NCBI GenBank assembly: GCA_020205615.1
Contig: CM035151.1
Location: 45,375,409 to 45,439,408 of the forward strand
DNA from: Panax quinquefolius
Lineage: Eukaryota; Streptophyta; Magnoliopsida; Apiales; Araliaceae
Reading direction: 5' to 3'
DNA: 64,000 bases
Shown here one piece after another: positions 1 through 11,591 of the stretch. Position 1 is the first letter of the stretch. The number at the start of each line of letters is the position of its first letter. A program made the position numbers and the translations under genes. Below the pieces are notes generated by a model that was not told the DNA's origin, ran no database searches, and saw only the letters and a program-made list of their open reading frames with translations.

Positions 1-1987
1 AAAAAAACTTTGAAATGTTGTTTGACAGTCAAATGACAGGGCTTCTAGATCTGTGTGTGTTAGGTTTTATGTGTGTTTTATGTTATGGATTTGTTCCTTC
101 CTATGTAGGCTTCAATCTAGAACTGGAATAATGGTCATAACATGTCTAGATCTCCAGATATGAGCAGTCAAACTACGTTGACCGGCCACAAAATCTGGTT
201 TCTGGGTAACCCAGAAATCCAGAAATCACTGACAGCGTTTTTATAGGCTCTTTATCTTGCTGATTGTTGTTAGTTAAGTCATGTTGTTGGTTGAATCTTG
301 TAGCCTGACATGGGTTCTACACATCCATGCTTTTATATGACTTAGATCGTGACTAGAATTGGATTTAATCATGGTCAAACAAAGTTGACCGAACTACCTG
401 AAGGACAATCTGGAAAACCCAGATTTGTTCATGAACACGTACCTGACAGGTACTTTGACCGACTTAAATATTCATTTGGTAGTGTTGTTAGACTGATCTA
501 GTAAATGATAATTGTAGCATGTCATCTCTACTTCAAAACTGAACTCTTATATCACACTGAGTAGACACAGAATCAAAGTTACACGGCTCGAAAAAGGGTA
601 CCTTGAACTGTTCTTCATTTTTGGGTAACCCATAAATGAAGAACAGCTGAAGCATGGATCTCTTTGATATGTTATAGAATGACCATGTGACTTGTTTACA
701 ATTATAATACAACACTTATACTCAAGAACGGCTCAAGAACACCTATAGCAATGGTTTTATCGTTATAGGGCTATTTATTAATAATTAATTTTCTAAAAAT
801 AATTATTTTTATTAAATAAATTGAAATAAATAGTTTTTAATTATGAAAAATACAAAATAAATTCCTAAAAATTATTTTAAATTCTAAAATGAGCTTTTAA
901 TAAATTTGGATATATTTAATAAATATTTAATATTTTTGGAATATTAATGGTATTTAATTTATTTAATTATAATATTAAATAAATAACTTAAAAATGATTT
1001 TAATACTTGAAAAATTATATTATGGTATTAGAAAATATTTTAATTTATTTTAATAACTTTTGATATTTTGTGATGAATTTTATTAATAAATTAATATTAA
1101 TGGAAATGGATTTATTTAATGAATATATTAAATAAAATATGATAAATTAAAATTTATGATTTAAAAATCATATAAAAATGATTTAAGGGTTAGAAAAAAT
1201 ATTTTGGGTTATAAAATATAACTTTTGATATTTTACCATGAAAATATTAATATTTTTATATTAAAAGCAATTATTGGGTAATGAATTTAATTGTTTAAAA
1301 ATCATGTAAATGTGATTTTAAGGTATTAAAAATACTTTGATATATTATAAATATATTATAATACTATGTTATAATGTTCATTAATATTTAGTATTAAATA
1401 AATATTAATGATAAAAGAGTTATGTGGCATTTAATTCATATAAATACGATATTAATGATTAAAAATTCATGAGAAATGATAATAATTATCTGAAAATTAT
1501 TACGAGCTTATGAAAATTATTTTGACTGATAATAAATTATCTAAGATAATGGTTAAGTGGTTAGGCAGAGTTTAATTGAACTTAAACTCGAAATTTGTCC
1601 GATTAGGCAATCAAGATGTTAGAATTGTGCCAAAATTAATTCAAACTGAAAATGTTTGACTTGAGATTAGGTTTTATGTGTTGTATAGACTGATAGGGTT
1701 ATGTGATAATGTGTTTAGGTTATTTTAAATATTATGATGATATTATTCTAATTGCAATATCGATATTATTTATATATTAGGTTCAGACAAAGCTTAATAA
1801 ATTTCATAGCGGTAATCAACGGTTCATGCAAGTTTTTCTTAACTTAACTTCGAGTTATTTCATTTAAATATACTTGTGGTTAATTATTTCTGATTTCCAT
1901 GTCTAAGAATTATTAAATCACACTATGTGCATACTGCATGTATTCATCAAGTATAAAAGACTGATCACCTTCATTACCATTTGGTCT

Positions 1988-2036
<49 letters not shown>

Positions 2037-2492
2037 TGTACAATGTTCGTTCAACTATGTAAAATTTGTTCATGCTAGTTTGTAATTATATTATAGAAAT
2101 ATAGCCTGCTTTTATTTAATTCTTTCTATCATGATATATCTTTTACTTATTGAACTTAAACTTGCTGGGCAAACCTATTGCTCACCCTTGCTATATCATG
2201 ATTTAACACTGCAGATTAAGATGAATACGTCGAATACTGGAAAGGACAAGACCAAGTTCAGCTTGAGATTATATGTGCAGCTAAATTGTAATAGTATAGT
2301 ATAATACTAAGGTTGTATGTCAAATATGATAATGAATTGTGTTTATTTGAAGGTTACTCGACCTTGGGGAAATAATGTGTAAAGTTTATTGTATAAATAA
2401 TTTATGTTTATATCTTCCGCAAATAGTAATAGTTATAGAATTAGCATACCAAGATCCGTCGTGATTTGGGACCCAGATTTGGGGATGCTACA
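1..2492 (+). mobile_element. 3' part of a long, AT-rich LTR (family F, plus orientation)
   Basis: The segment ends in GATTTGGGGATGCTACA, which matches the form of the other gypsy LTR ends here (TTTGGGGGCGTCACA and similar). The motif before it, CTTGCTGGGCAAACC then GCTCACCCTTGC, parallels the 'GCTCAC' block near the 3' end of the other LTRs. The middle (about 770-1520) is extremely AT-rich. Much of it resembles the reverse complement of 4074-8000, so it is one arm of an inverted pair. The 5' end lies outside the window. No coding sequence is credible in it. The assignment to an LTR rests on the terminus and the inverted copy, not on a gag-pol. Confidence 0.65.
1990..2033. repeat. (TA)n microsatellite
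   Basis: Uninterrupted TA dinucleotides over about 44 bp inside the family F LTR. Confidence 0.95.
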
Positions 2493-4073
2493 GCTGCAAC
2501 TGATCAAATATGTTCTCTTTGTTATTCAGTCCTATTGGTCTTCTTTTTTTATCCTACCTGCAGCTGCATTAAAGGATATCCAAAACATAATCTGTAGATA
2601 CCTCTAGAAAGGTCCCTCTCTATCGCAGTATGGAGCGAAGGTTGCATGGAGCAAAATCTCTCTACCATTTTTGGAAGGGGATTTAGGTATCAAATCCTTA
2701 GATGAATGGAACAAAGCCTCTGTCCTTATCCACATTTAGAATGTTGTTAACCCTTCCTCCACATGACTTTGGGCCTTTTGGGCCGTACATTCCATCTAAA
2801 GGATAAACATTTCTTATGCATGAATCTTCCCAATGACTACTCATGGATATGGAAGAAAGTCCTGAACCTCAGACACACTGCAATGAATCGTATCAAATTT
2901 GAAAAAGGTAATGGTAACCTTACAAGACTCTTGTTTAATCCTTAGATCCTAGGAAATCCACTTACTCGATCCCCCAACTCCCCTCTCATCACTAACTCTG
3001 GTCTTGGACCAAATTCTATGGTTTGTAGTATTATCTGAAACTCTACCTAGTCCCTTCCTCCTTCAAAGCACCACTCAGTCATCGAATTTTGGCAAAACTT
3101 TGACATCTCTACTCTTTGCTATCCTGACAGAAATGATACTCTCTCGTGGTAAAATGTCTATACAAAGATCATCACTTCATCCTCTATCTGGCATTCCTTT
3201 TGCTATAGGGGGGGGGGGGTGTTGTGTCATGGCACGGGCTTGTTTGGCATAAATTCATCCCTCTGAGATACTCCATTATTCTCTGGCCTGCTTTCCAATG
3301 TGGCCTTCGCACTTTGGACAGACTAACTACTTATGGGCTTGATGTTAATCATACTTGTCACCTTTGTAGTATTCATAATGAGACTTTCCAACACCTTTTC
3401 TTTGAGTGCCACTTTTATTTTGCTCTTCTTATCTCGGTCCTTCATTACTGTGGCTGGAAGGGGCTCTCCAAGAACTGGTCTTCCATTACCGAATACATTA
3501 TCTCCCACCCTAAAGGTACTATACATCATGGCATCCTTCACCTTGGATTTGTTGCTATCGTATACCATATATGGCAAGAACGTAATGGTAGGCTTCATGG
3601 TAAAGGCCCTACCCCTTCCAGAATCATTGTTCGCAGTATCCTGCACCTTATGAAATGTAAATTACACACTGTTCGTAAATTTGAGAAGGTTAAAGACAGG
3701 TCATGTTTTAGGCAACTATCTCTATAATTGTCTCATTGTCTCGAGTTGCAGTCTGGCAACTACAGGCCTAGTGAAGTGATGTATGTCTACTTCTGCAGAT
3801 GCTCCATTATGTTGTTACTGCTGTTGCTGGGTATTTTTTCTACTAATGGATGAGCTAGAACGGCAACTTGTCATTGGGCTAGGGAGGGCAGTTGCTCGGG
3901 GTTACTTTGGGCTCTCTAGGTTGAGTTATCACTTCAGGTTGGTATGCAGCAGACTCTGCTGGTTTGGTTTGTCCTGTCAATATGTCTGATTGGTTTGGTT
4001 TTGAGCCGGGGAGAGGTAAACTTCCTATGAGCTGTTGCTTTCTTATATATTGCTGCTGCTCTATGACTAATGT
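2493..4073 (+). mobile_element. 5'-truncated L1-type LINE remnant
   Basis: The element begins directly after the LTR terminus, in the C-terminal part of a LINE reverse transcriptase (LQLIKYVLFVIQSYWSSFF, 2494-2550). It runs through the zf-RVT region to 3727 and then about 350 bp of untranslated sequence (3728-4073), in which I see no gene. No poly(A) tail is visible before the opposite-strand LTR begins at 4074, so the 3' end may also be lost. Endonuclease and the catalytic RT core are absent. Confidence 0.75.
2494..3727 (+). pseudogene. LINE ORF2 C-terminal fragment (RT thumb and zf-RVT)
   Basis: Conceptual reading needs several frame changes: 2494-2760 in one frame, 2763-2945 in another, then 3224-3727. 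Diagnostic pieces are YWSSFFILP, AWSKISLP.LEGDLGIKSL.EWNKA, SWIWKKVLNLR, and the zinc-binding module with CHLC (CxxC) followed by HLFFEC (HxxxxC). It ends with WQERNGRLH, typical of plant LINE zf-RVT tails. Several expected Trp codons are stops (RYL-stop at 2605, HI-stop-NVV, T-stop-LW), as expected from TGG mutating to TAG or TGA. A G11 run near 3209 adds a probable frameshift. It would not make a working protein. Confidence 0.8.
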
Positions 4074-7000
4074 TGTAATGCCCCCAAATTCAGGTACTTG
4101 AAACCCAAACTCAGTGCTTTACGATACCATTTCTATGAGCGGAATAATACTAATAATAATAATAATATGAATATCAAACTTAATTTACATATATCAGAGT
4201 CTAATCCCAGGTACATGATCTTTACTACTATTCATTACATGATAGATAATAAATATCATTATCTTAATAATGTCTAACTATTACAAAAGATACCATAACA
4301 CTTATTCTGTTTGCTTTCCTTTTTCCTTGTTATTGTCCAAACCTTCTAGTTGTTCACACTTAGCTGAAAACATTTAAATTAAGTAAGGATGAGCATTTGA
4401 GTGCCCAGCAAGTAATAGCAACAATAAATATTAGCTAAAAGAATTAAATGTTTTCTTTGAATGACACTTCTACAACGAATCAACAGTTGTGAAGTAAACT
4501 GAACCAATAATAATAACATAACAATTCTATATCAAATTTTTGAAACTACGTATTGACTATAAATGGAGAGTATTCGACTGACTATGAACTTTGTTTTCAA
4601 TTTTCGATAAGGTTTAGCAGAACTTCATCCGCAAACCGTCATAACTTACGGACGCGTGGGTGATCGGCCCAATGTGCCCTGTATTGATCAATACTGCATG
4701 CAAGAACGATATTATCGTTCATCTTTTCTGCCCTATGCGCATAAAAGTTTTCCCATATTCGAGATGTTCATACTTAGTCGAGAATCTGAACCAAAGCAAT
4801 TTGATTGGATACAATAAATTTTTATCATGTTCAACAATATTTCTAAACCTGTGTCTAGCTATGTCAAATAGCTTAGACGGCTTTGAAGTCAACGTATACA
4901 TACTGGAATTTAATAAGTAGGTATCAACATGTGATTAAATGCAATGATTATCCAAGTGAGAACATTTGTATACCCAAGTTTAGAAATTAACGAACAGAAT
5001 AAATATCTGAATTATAATATAATAGTATGTTAATAAACAATGATCGGATAATTTAAGAACTTGCATGAATACAATTTATTGGATATAATATCGATAATAA
5101 TAGAGTTAATAATTTGACACAATAATAATATAATTCTGAAACTCTCTTATTTATGTCCAATGCATAAAGTAAATGCATAGGTAGGATACTTGCATGGTCT
5201 GTTGCTTACAGTTATGCAACTTAGTTTTATCTTTTATACCGAGACCTATCATTATTAAGACCATTCTATATGGTAACACATAATATTGCTTATTGCAGTC
5301 AGCACATAACCTAATCACATTGTAACATATGTTTAGCAGTCATTTGATCATAAAAAAATACGTTTATAATCAAATTATCTAAGTCCAAATCAATTTCTGA
5401 AATATTTCGGTGTATCGACGGCTTTATCGGGTAGATATCGAGTTTAACACTCTATTCTGTAGTTTAAATAATTTAAATATAAGTCATATCATTTTTCATA
5501 GCCGTATAATAATTTTTAAATAATTATTATAATTTATCATGATTTTTCAAACACCGGAATCATTATAAAATGATTTAAATATCAAATAATTCTATTATCA
5601 TTAATATTTAATTATTAATGAAACCATTCCAAAAATATTAAAGTTATTTATAATAACTCATAGTATTTTTAAACATTAATATTACACTTAAATGATTTTT
5701 AAAACATTTAAAATTATTTTTAAATAATTACATTTAATATTTTAATATTAATGTCTTATTTAACAAAATATTAAAAGTTACTAATTATAACTTAAAATAT
5801 TTATATCCTATTTAAATTATTTATAAATTAATAAAATGATTTTAAACTATTTATTTAATATTATTATTAAATAATTCTAATATCATTTAATATTAAATTA
5901 TTTATGAAACTTACCTTAAATATTGATAGTTATATTTTATAACTTAAAATATTATTAAAATCTTTATTTTAATTTAAAATAAATTTTATAATATTAAAAT
6001 CATTTTTAATTAATTTATTTAATATAATTACTAAATAAATCAAATATCATTAATATTAAATAATTAATGAAATTTATCTTAAAATATTAACAATTATGTT
6101 TTATTACTTAAAATATTATTAAATGCCTTATTATCTTTTAAAATGATTTTTAATATAATAAAATCATTTTTAATTAATTTATTTAATGCATTTAATAAAT
6201 AAATTAAATATCAATAATATTCAAATTAATACTAATATTTTATGAAAAATATGTAAAATTATTATAAGTTAATTTTTATAACTTCAAATAATTTTTAAAT
6301 AATTATTATAATTTATCATGATTTTTCAAACACGGGAATCATTATAAAATGATTTAAATATCAAATAATTCTATTATCATTAATATTTAATTATTAATGA
6401 AACCATTGCAAAAATATTAAAGTTATTTATAATAACTTCGTAGTAATTTTAAAACATTAATATTACACTTAAATGATTTTTAAAACATTTAAAATTATTT
6501 TAAATAATTACCTTTAATATTTTAATATTAATGTCTTATTTAACAAAATATTAAAAGTTATTAATTATAACTTAAAATATTTATATCCTTTTAAATGATT
6601 TATAAATTAATAAAATCATTTTAAACTATTTATTTAATATTATTATTAAATAATTCTAACATCATTTAATATTAAATTATTTATGAAACTTACCTTAAAT
6701 ATTGAAAGTTATATTTTATAACTTAAAATATTATTAAAATCTTTATTTTCATTTAAAATGAATTTTATAATATTAAAATCATTTTAATTAATTTATTTAA
6801 TATAATTACTAAATAAATCCAATATCATTAATATTAAATAATTAATGAAATTTATCTTAAAATATTAATAGTTATGTTTTATTACTTAAAATATTATTAA
6901 ATTCCTTATTATCATTTAAAATGATTTTTAATATAATAAAATCATTTTAATTAATTTATTTAATGCATTTAATAAATAAATTAAATATCAAAAATATTCA

Positions 7001-8700
7001 AATTAATACTAATATTTTATGAAAAATATGTAAAATTATTAAAAGTTAATTTTTATAACTTAAAATAATTTTTTAAAATAATTTTTGTAATTTTCAGAAA
7101 TAAAATTCTAATTTTAAATGATTTTTAGAAATTAAATTAATTAATTTTAATAAGTCTGTTGCTAAAACCTTTGGCGACAGAAAGTGTCGCCTTAGGTGTT
7201 CTTGGTCACCAAGAACTCTTATAAGCAGTTAACAAGTGACCTACTTTGACCAAGTGTGATTATCAGGTCTTGATGTTTTTGGGCAAGAGATTGGTTATAT
7301 CTTGTAGTTATAGTGTAACACTACATGTAACAACAAATAACAGGGTTATACAACATCATAATTGAAAGTTACAAGCCGCCAGAAACTAGGCGTCGGGAAG
7401 GTTCTTCACGTTTTCTCGAGGCGCCTGAAACTTAAGTTATAATAGGTCAACGCTTTTCATGGCCTTATATTATGAAATCTATTCATGTTATGGGTGTTCA
7501 ATACGTCAAGTTGTGTAGAGTAACTAACAGGGTACATGAATCAAGCACGTATCAAGTATAAAAATCATCAAGCTAAAAGTTCTAGGCCTCAGAAAATCAT
7601 GTCAAAGGCTATTCTTCATTTCTAGGTTTTCTAGAAATAAAGAACAGTTCGAGTGTGCTACTTTGGATCATTATATCGTGAGTTCTGGGTTTAATTTATG
7701 TGATCTAAAACATTCAGTGTGTAGCCAACATGTAGGGGTACGGATCTGTTACATAAAACACATAAAAACAATTCAACAAGAAGATCTAGCACGGTCAAAG
7801 TCTGTTAGAAAAATTGTGCATACGGTTTCTGGGTTTTCCAGAAACGCTCAATCAGTGATGAGTGGTCTACGTTGACCAGTCACTCAGATAGATATATTGA
7901 TGTTATGAAGGGTTTAAAGACATGGATCTAGGGTCCATCTTACATACTACAACATGAATGCAAGAATAAGAACAAAAAAAAAAACCTGACAGATCTGGAG
8001 CCTTAAAAATCTTGTCAGACGCTGGAAAATGATTTATGGGTTACCCATAAATCTTCCCGTCATGCTCGGTCAACCGAGTTTGATCAAGAATAACATGAAA
8101 TCTACACATCCCATGACCCTGATTTCAGTTCCACATTAAAGATATCATAACATACTACAAGTGTAAACATTTAAACAACCGAAACACGTAACAGACTGAG
8201 ATTTACAAGGTCTGACATCGTTGTCAGACCACTTTTTAAATTTTTTCCAGATTTTGAAAATCATCAATTTCGAGTACTTAGATGTTATGGATCTATCATG
8301 TGCCAACCCAGATCACTTATATATACGACATACAACATATTCTAACACTTAAACATAACATCTAACATAAGATCTAAAATCAGATTTTGGTTTGGGGTTT
8401 TATACCTTGGTTTAACAATTTCTAATTCTGGGGTTCCTGATTTGTTTGTGATGATCAAGGAACTTGATATGGGACTGATATAGTTGTGAATTTCGGAGGT
8501 TAGGAGAGAAAGAGAGAGTTGGTTTGGTGTTTGGAGAGAAATGAGGTAAAATATGAGACTTTTCTCTCTCATAATCTATATATATGATGTTGTAATGCAT
8601 GCAGCTGAGATATAGAGCTGATCTGCTAGAGATTGTATCACATGGGGTAGGTATATTTGGTCACCAACTAAATATATAGCAAGATACACAAGTTATCTTC
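4074..8700 (-). mobile_element. LTR of family F, minus orientation, expanded by an internal duplication
   Basis: On the minus strand the segment ends in CTGAATTTGGGGGCATTACA (4074 is the outer end). It carries the same landmarks as 1-2492 in reverse order: a 'GCTGGGCACTCAAATGCTCA' block near 4390-4410, a long AT-rich core 5440-7150, and the GGTTTCTGGGTTTTCCAGAAA / ATGGGTTACCCATAAAT imperfect palindromes at 7826-8060. No tRNA primer-like sequence adjoins the 4074 end, so it is more likely a 3' LTR or solo LTR than a 5' LTR. The right boundary is uncertain; a TATA-rich stretch at about 8575-8590 (minus) may be its promoter. No gene is seen in this span. Confidence 0.55.
5507..7064. repeat. Two-copy tandem duplication, unit about 779 bp
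   Basis: The stretch starting TAATTATTATAATTTATCA (5521) recurs at 6300 with only scattered substitutions. The end markers also recur: TGAAAAATATGTAAAATTATT at 6243 and 7020. The offset is about 778-779 bp throughout. Both copies lie in the AT-rich core of the minus-strand family F LTR. The plus-strand arm at 1-2492 appears to have a single copy. Confidence 0.9.
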
Positions 8701-9860
8701 AATAATACAATAGGTGTAAAACCCCAAATTTTATGAAATGAAAGTATTCAATTTTCTTATAATTATTATTTTATTTAGTAAATGGTTAAATTGATAAAAG
8801 ATTAAAGTTAAGGGTGATATTTGAAAATTTTGCAAAGTAAGCAAGTTGATATAAAATATTTGTTCTGTCGGGGAATATTCGTTTTAACAGGGAATATTCG
8901 TACGACGGCACAATCATTGGTGGACCCTACAACGGAGGTACTGTCATAGTTAGAAAATGATTGAAATATTTTTAAAAATAACGGCGAAAGGTTTACCATT
9001 AAACTGTTGAACTACCCGGTAGTAAAAGTATAGTAATACGCGTGGTTGCATAGTAGCACACTATATTGATTATTGATACTTTCGTGAGAAGTCACTCAGT
9101 TATACTTAATTATTGCTATAGTAATTGCTGCATAATATCTCTCATATTATTGATTCAATTATTGTCATAGTATCATCTGCATAATAATTTATATTTTTAA
9201 ATCAATAATTGAGATAACAAAGTTATTCATATTATTATTTGGAATATTGACAATGTCTAGAAAGTTCTGTTAAGGAGAGGTTTGGTCACCTAATTGCGCG
9301 CCAATAGGGAGAAATCCTTATCGGAAAGCCCCCTCTTTCCTGGGAATGATCTGGTTGTTAAATATTGTGAGTTATAATATTGATGAAGAATAAGTTCGTG
9401 TTGATTAAAGATGAAATTGATATTTTCATTGTGTTAGGATTATTAGTGTTAGTCGAAATCGACATCTATTACGATAATAATTGATGTATGGAGGTTATAT
9501 TGACCAATTGGGTAATTAATCAGATAAATGAATAATTAATTGCTATTAATTCACATGCTTATAACTATTTGTTCACATGCGTGTACTTATTAGGGTAGGT
9601 GGTGCAAGATTTATAATACTTGCATTACTAAATTAAAAATGGAGGTATAGATAAAAGTACTATACTATAATTATTTTTTTCACATGATTGTACTATTGAG
9701 TCACATGATTGAACTATTGATTCACATGATATACTATTAGGGGAGGTGGTGCAAGTTTGATAATACTTGCAGGACTAAATTAAAAATGAAGGAAAAGATG
9801 AATGTATTATACTGTAATATTTCAAGCCCCAAAACGTGCAATTATCGAAACTATATTTTC

Positions 9861-9870
9861 CTATAAATAG
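9861..9870 (+). promoter_or_regulatory. TATA box of the A1 5' LTR
   Basis: CTATAAATAG lies about 1.15 kb into the LTR, with a C/T-rich start-like stretch (TTCTTTCATTCTCACC) about 15 bp downstream. The same element is conserved in the other A copies. Confidence 0.75.
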
Positions 9871-9998
9871 AAACTCATTCTTCTTTCATTCTCACCAATT
9901 CACTAGGATGCACAAGAACAATTATAGAGGGAGAAGCTTTAGAGAGAAAGTAGAAGAGAAGTCTGCTACCTCACTATTCCAGTATCCAGTCTTCTTCT

Positions 9999-10007
9999 GA
10001 GGTAAGT
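9999..10007 (+). other. Candidate 5' splice site in the LTR leader
   Basis: GAG|GTAAGT (GT at 10002-10003) matches the U1 consensus at eight of nine positions. It lies about 140 bp after the TATA box. A pairing acceptor-like TTTTGTGACAG ends at 11582, ten bases before the gag ATG. Splicing is an inference. Confidence 0.5.
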
Positions 10008-10239
10008 GATATTATTTTTTTAAGTATTCATAAGGAATAATATTTTCTTCCATACTCTGTAGTATGTGAGTAATATTATTTCATCTCGTAATCTTGATTA
10101 TACCCTCATTTTGTTAAAGTATTGCTTCTATACTCCGTGAAATTAGTAGAATATCCTTAAAATTTGCGCTTCATATAGTATCGTTTCACAAGGATATGTT
10201 CTGCACATTCTTGTTAAATTTTAAGCTTTTCATGCTGGA

Positions 10240-10446
10240 GTACTGTCCATGAGTAGTATTCATTTTTACAGTACTATTCACAAAGTACAATTAATGGGGT
10301 ACTATTCACAAAGTACTATTCATGGGTACTATTCACAAAGTACTATTTACGAGTACTATTCACAAAGTACTAATCACGGGGTACTATTCTCGAAGTACTA
10401 TTCACGGGGTACTATTCACTCGGGTACTATTCACCCGGGGAATTAT
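10240..10446 (+). repeat. Array of short GTACTATTCAC units
   Basis: About a dozen variants of GTACTATTCAC or GTACTATTCACAAA occur head to tail with spacers of 0-8 bp. The same motif in reverse orientation (GTGAATAGTAAC) forms arrays in both A' LTRs at 42139-42300 and 45418-45592, so it is a family trait of the region after the splice-donor-like site. Confidence 0.85.
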
Positions 10447-10661
10447 TCATAACAAAAATTAATTTCTTTGTTGTCCAAGTCATTTTTGATACAATATTAT
10501 TTTTGAATTTTACTCCACAAAGCAGTATCATGTTGACAATTTGGACATTATTGAATTCTGGAAAAATTAAATTATAAATCTCTAAAATTTATCCTTTGCT
10601 TTCATTTAATTGAATTCTTATATCATTATCATCATCCTCATGCTTATATTGTGATGAAAGT

Positions 10662-10886
10662 CATCTATGGCTTACGTGCATAGATGTACTATTGACTGGT
10701 ATGATTATGACCAGGGATTATTCGGTATAATCATGACCGAAATGTTACAAATGATGTGGTAAAAATCTTCATTAGCCTGTAGTGCATTGATGGACAGTGG
10801 TTGGTATGATTATGACCAGGGATTATTCGGTATAATCATGACCATTGATGATTACATGAATATCCTTGGCCCGTAGTGCAGGTATG
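10662..10886 (+). repeat. Cluster of small inverted repeats (hairpins) in the LTR
   Basis: CATCTATG-loop-CATAGATG (10662-10686) is a perfect 8-bp stem with loop GCTTACGTG. GGTATGATTAT...ATAATCATGACC (10698-10738) recurs 105 bp later (10803-10843). Between and after them lie GCCTGTAGTGCA and GCCCGTAGTGCA, relatives of the first loop. Confidence 0.7.
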
Positions 10887-11412
10887 ATTCGATGATGTGG
10901 TTTATTTATTAAGCTGCGTCTCAGTGATAAAAGTGATGATAAACTTTTTAAATCATAGAAGATAGTAGATATCATGCTTTACTTGACTCTTCTAATGGAT
11001 TGCTTGTTCCGCTGCAATTAAAGGTGTTCTTTATTAGTTTAACACTCTTGAAGGCTAACGATAATTTGTTCTGCATTATCTTAGTCATAATATTTCTTAC
11101 TGGGCTAGTTGAGCTCACCCTTTTCTTTCATTGTTCTCTTCAAGAAAGAAGAATATAGCTAGGACTAGTCGGGGAACGGAGTGACGGTCTAGATGGTAGC
11201 ATTAGTAGTCCTCACTATTCTATGAAATAATGTGAAAATAAATGTAATGAGGACTTCATTTGAGTTTGAATACTGTCTATGAGATAATATTCGTGTAAAA
11301 ACTCTAAGCTACATTGTTGTCGTACTATATAAAAGAAGTTTGTATTGATTTATGTACCATGTATTTGGCGACTCAGAATGGGTGATGTATACCTGTTTGG
11401 GGGCGTCACAGT

Positions 11413-11430
11413 TGGTATCAAAACTTAGGG
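11413..11430 (+). other. Primer binding site (initiator-Met tRNA type), A1
   Basis: TGGTATCAAAACTTAGGG begins two bases after the LTR end. It matches the usual TGGTATCAGAGC form of plant gypsy elements imperfectly. Confidence 0.75.
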
Positions 11431-11591
11431 AGATGATCCTTGGCTGAGATGTGAGACAAGAACTAGGAGGGGAGAGACGAGGAATTCCTTCGCTAGTATG
11501 ACCTACCTAAGTTTATTTGCTATTTAATTGGTCGGTCAGAATAGAGGGATAATACTGTCAATTAACCATTATTTTGTGACAGTGTTTGAAA

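Larger units (their letters stand above)
8715..11410 (+). mobile_element. 5' LTR of A1 (2.7 kb)
   Basis: It starts TGTAAAACCCCAAATTTTATG and ends CTGTTTGGGGGCGTCACA, with TG..CA termini. The first 1.3 kb repeats at 14115-15418. Internal landmarks: TATA box 9861, donor-like site 10002, an array of GTACTATTCAC units 10240-10446, hairpins 10662-10886, and GCTCACCC near the 3' end. It is probably flanked on the left by ATAGG, but no right-hand target duplication can be tested because the 3' LTR is cut. Confidence 0.9.

Noticed and set aside
3323..3653. Overlapping 106-107 aa readings on both strands in the LINE tail
   Set aside because: They are out-of-frame shadows of the zf-RVT reading at 3224-3727, which alone has recognisable CxxC and HxxxxC motifs.
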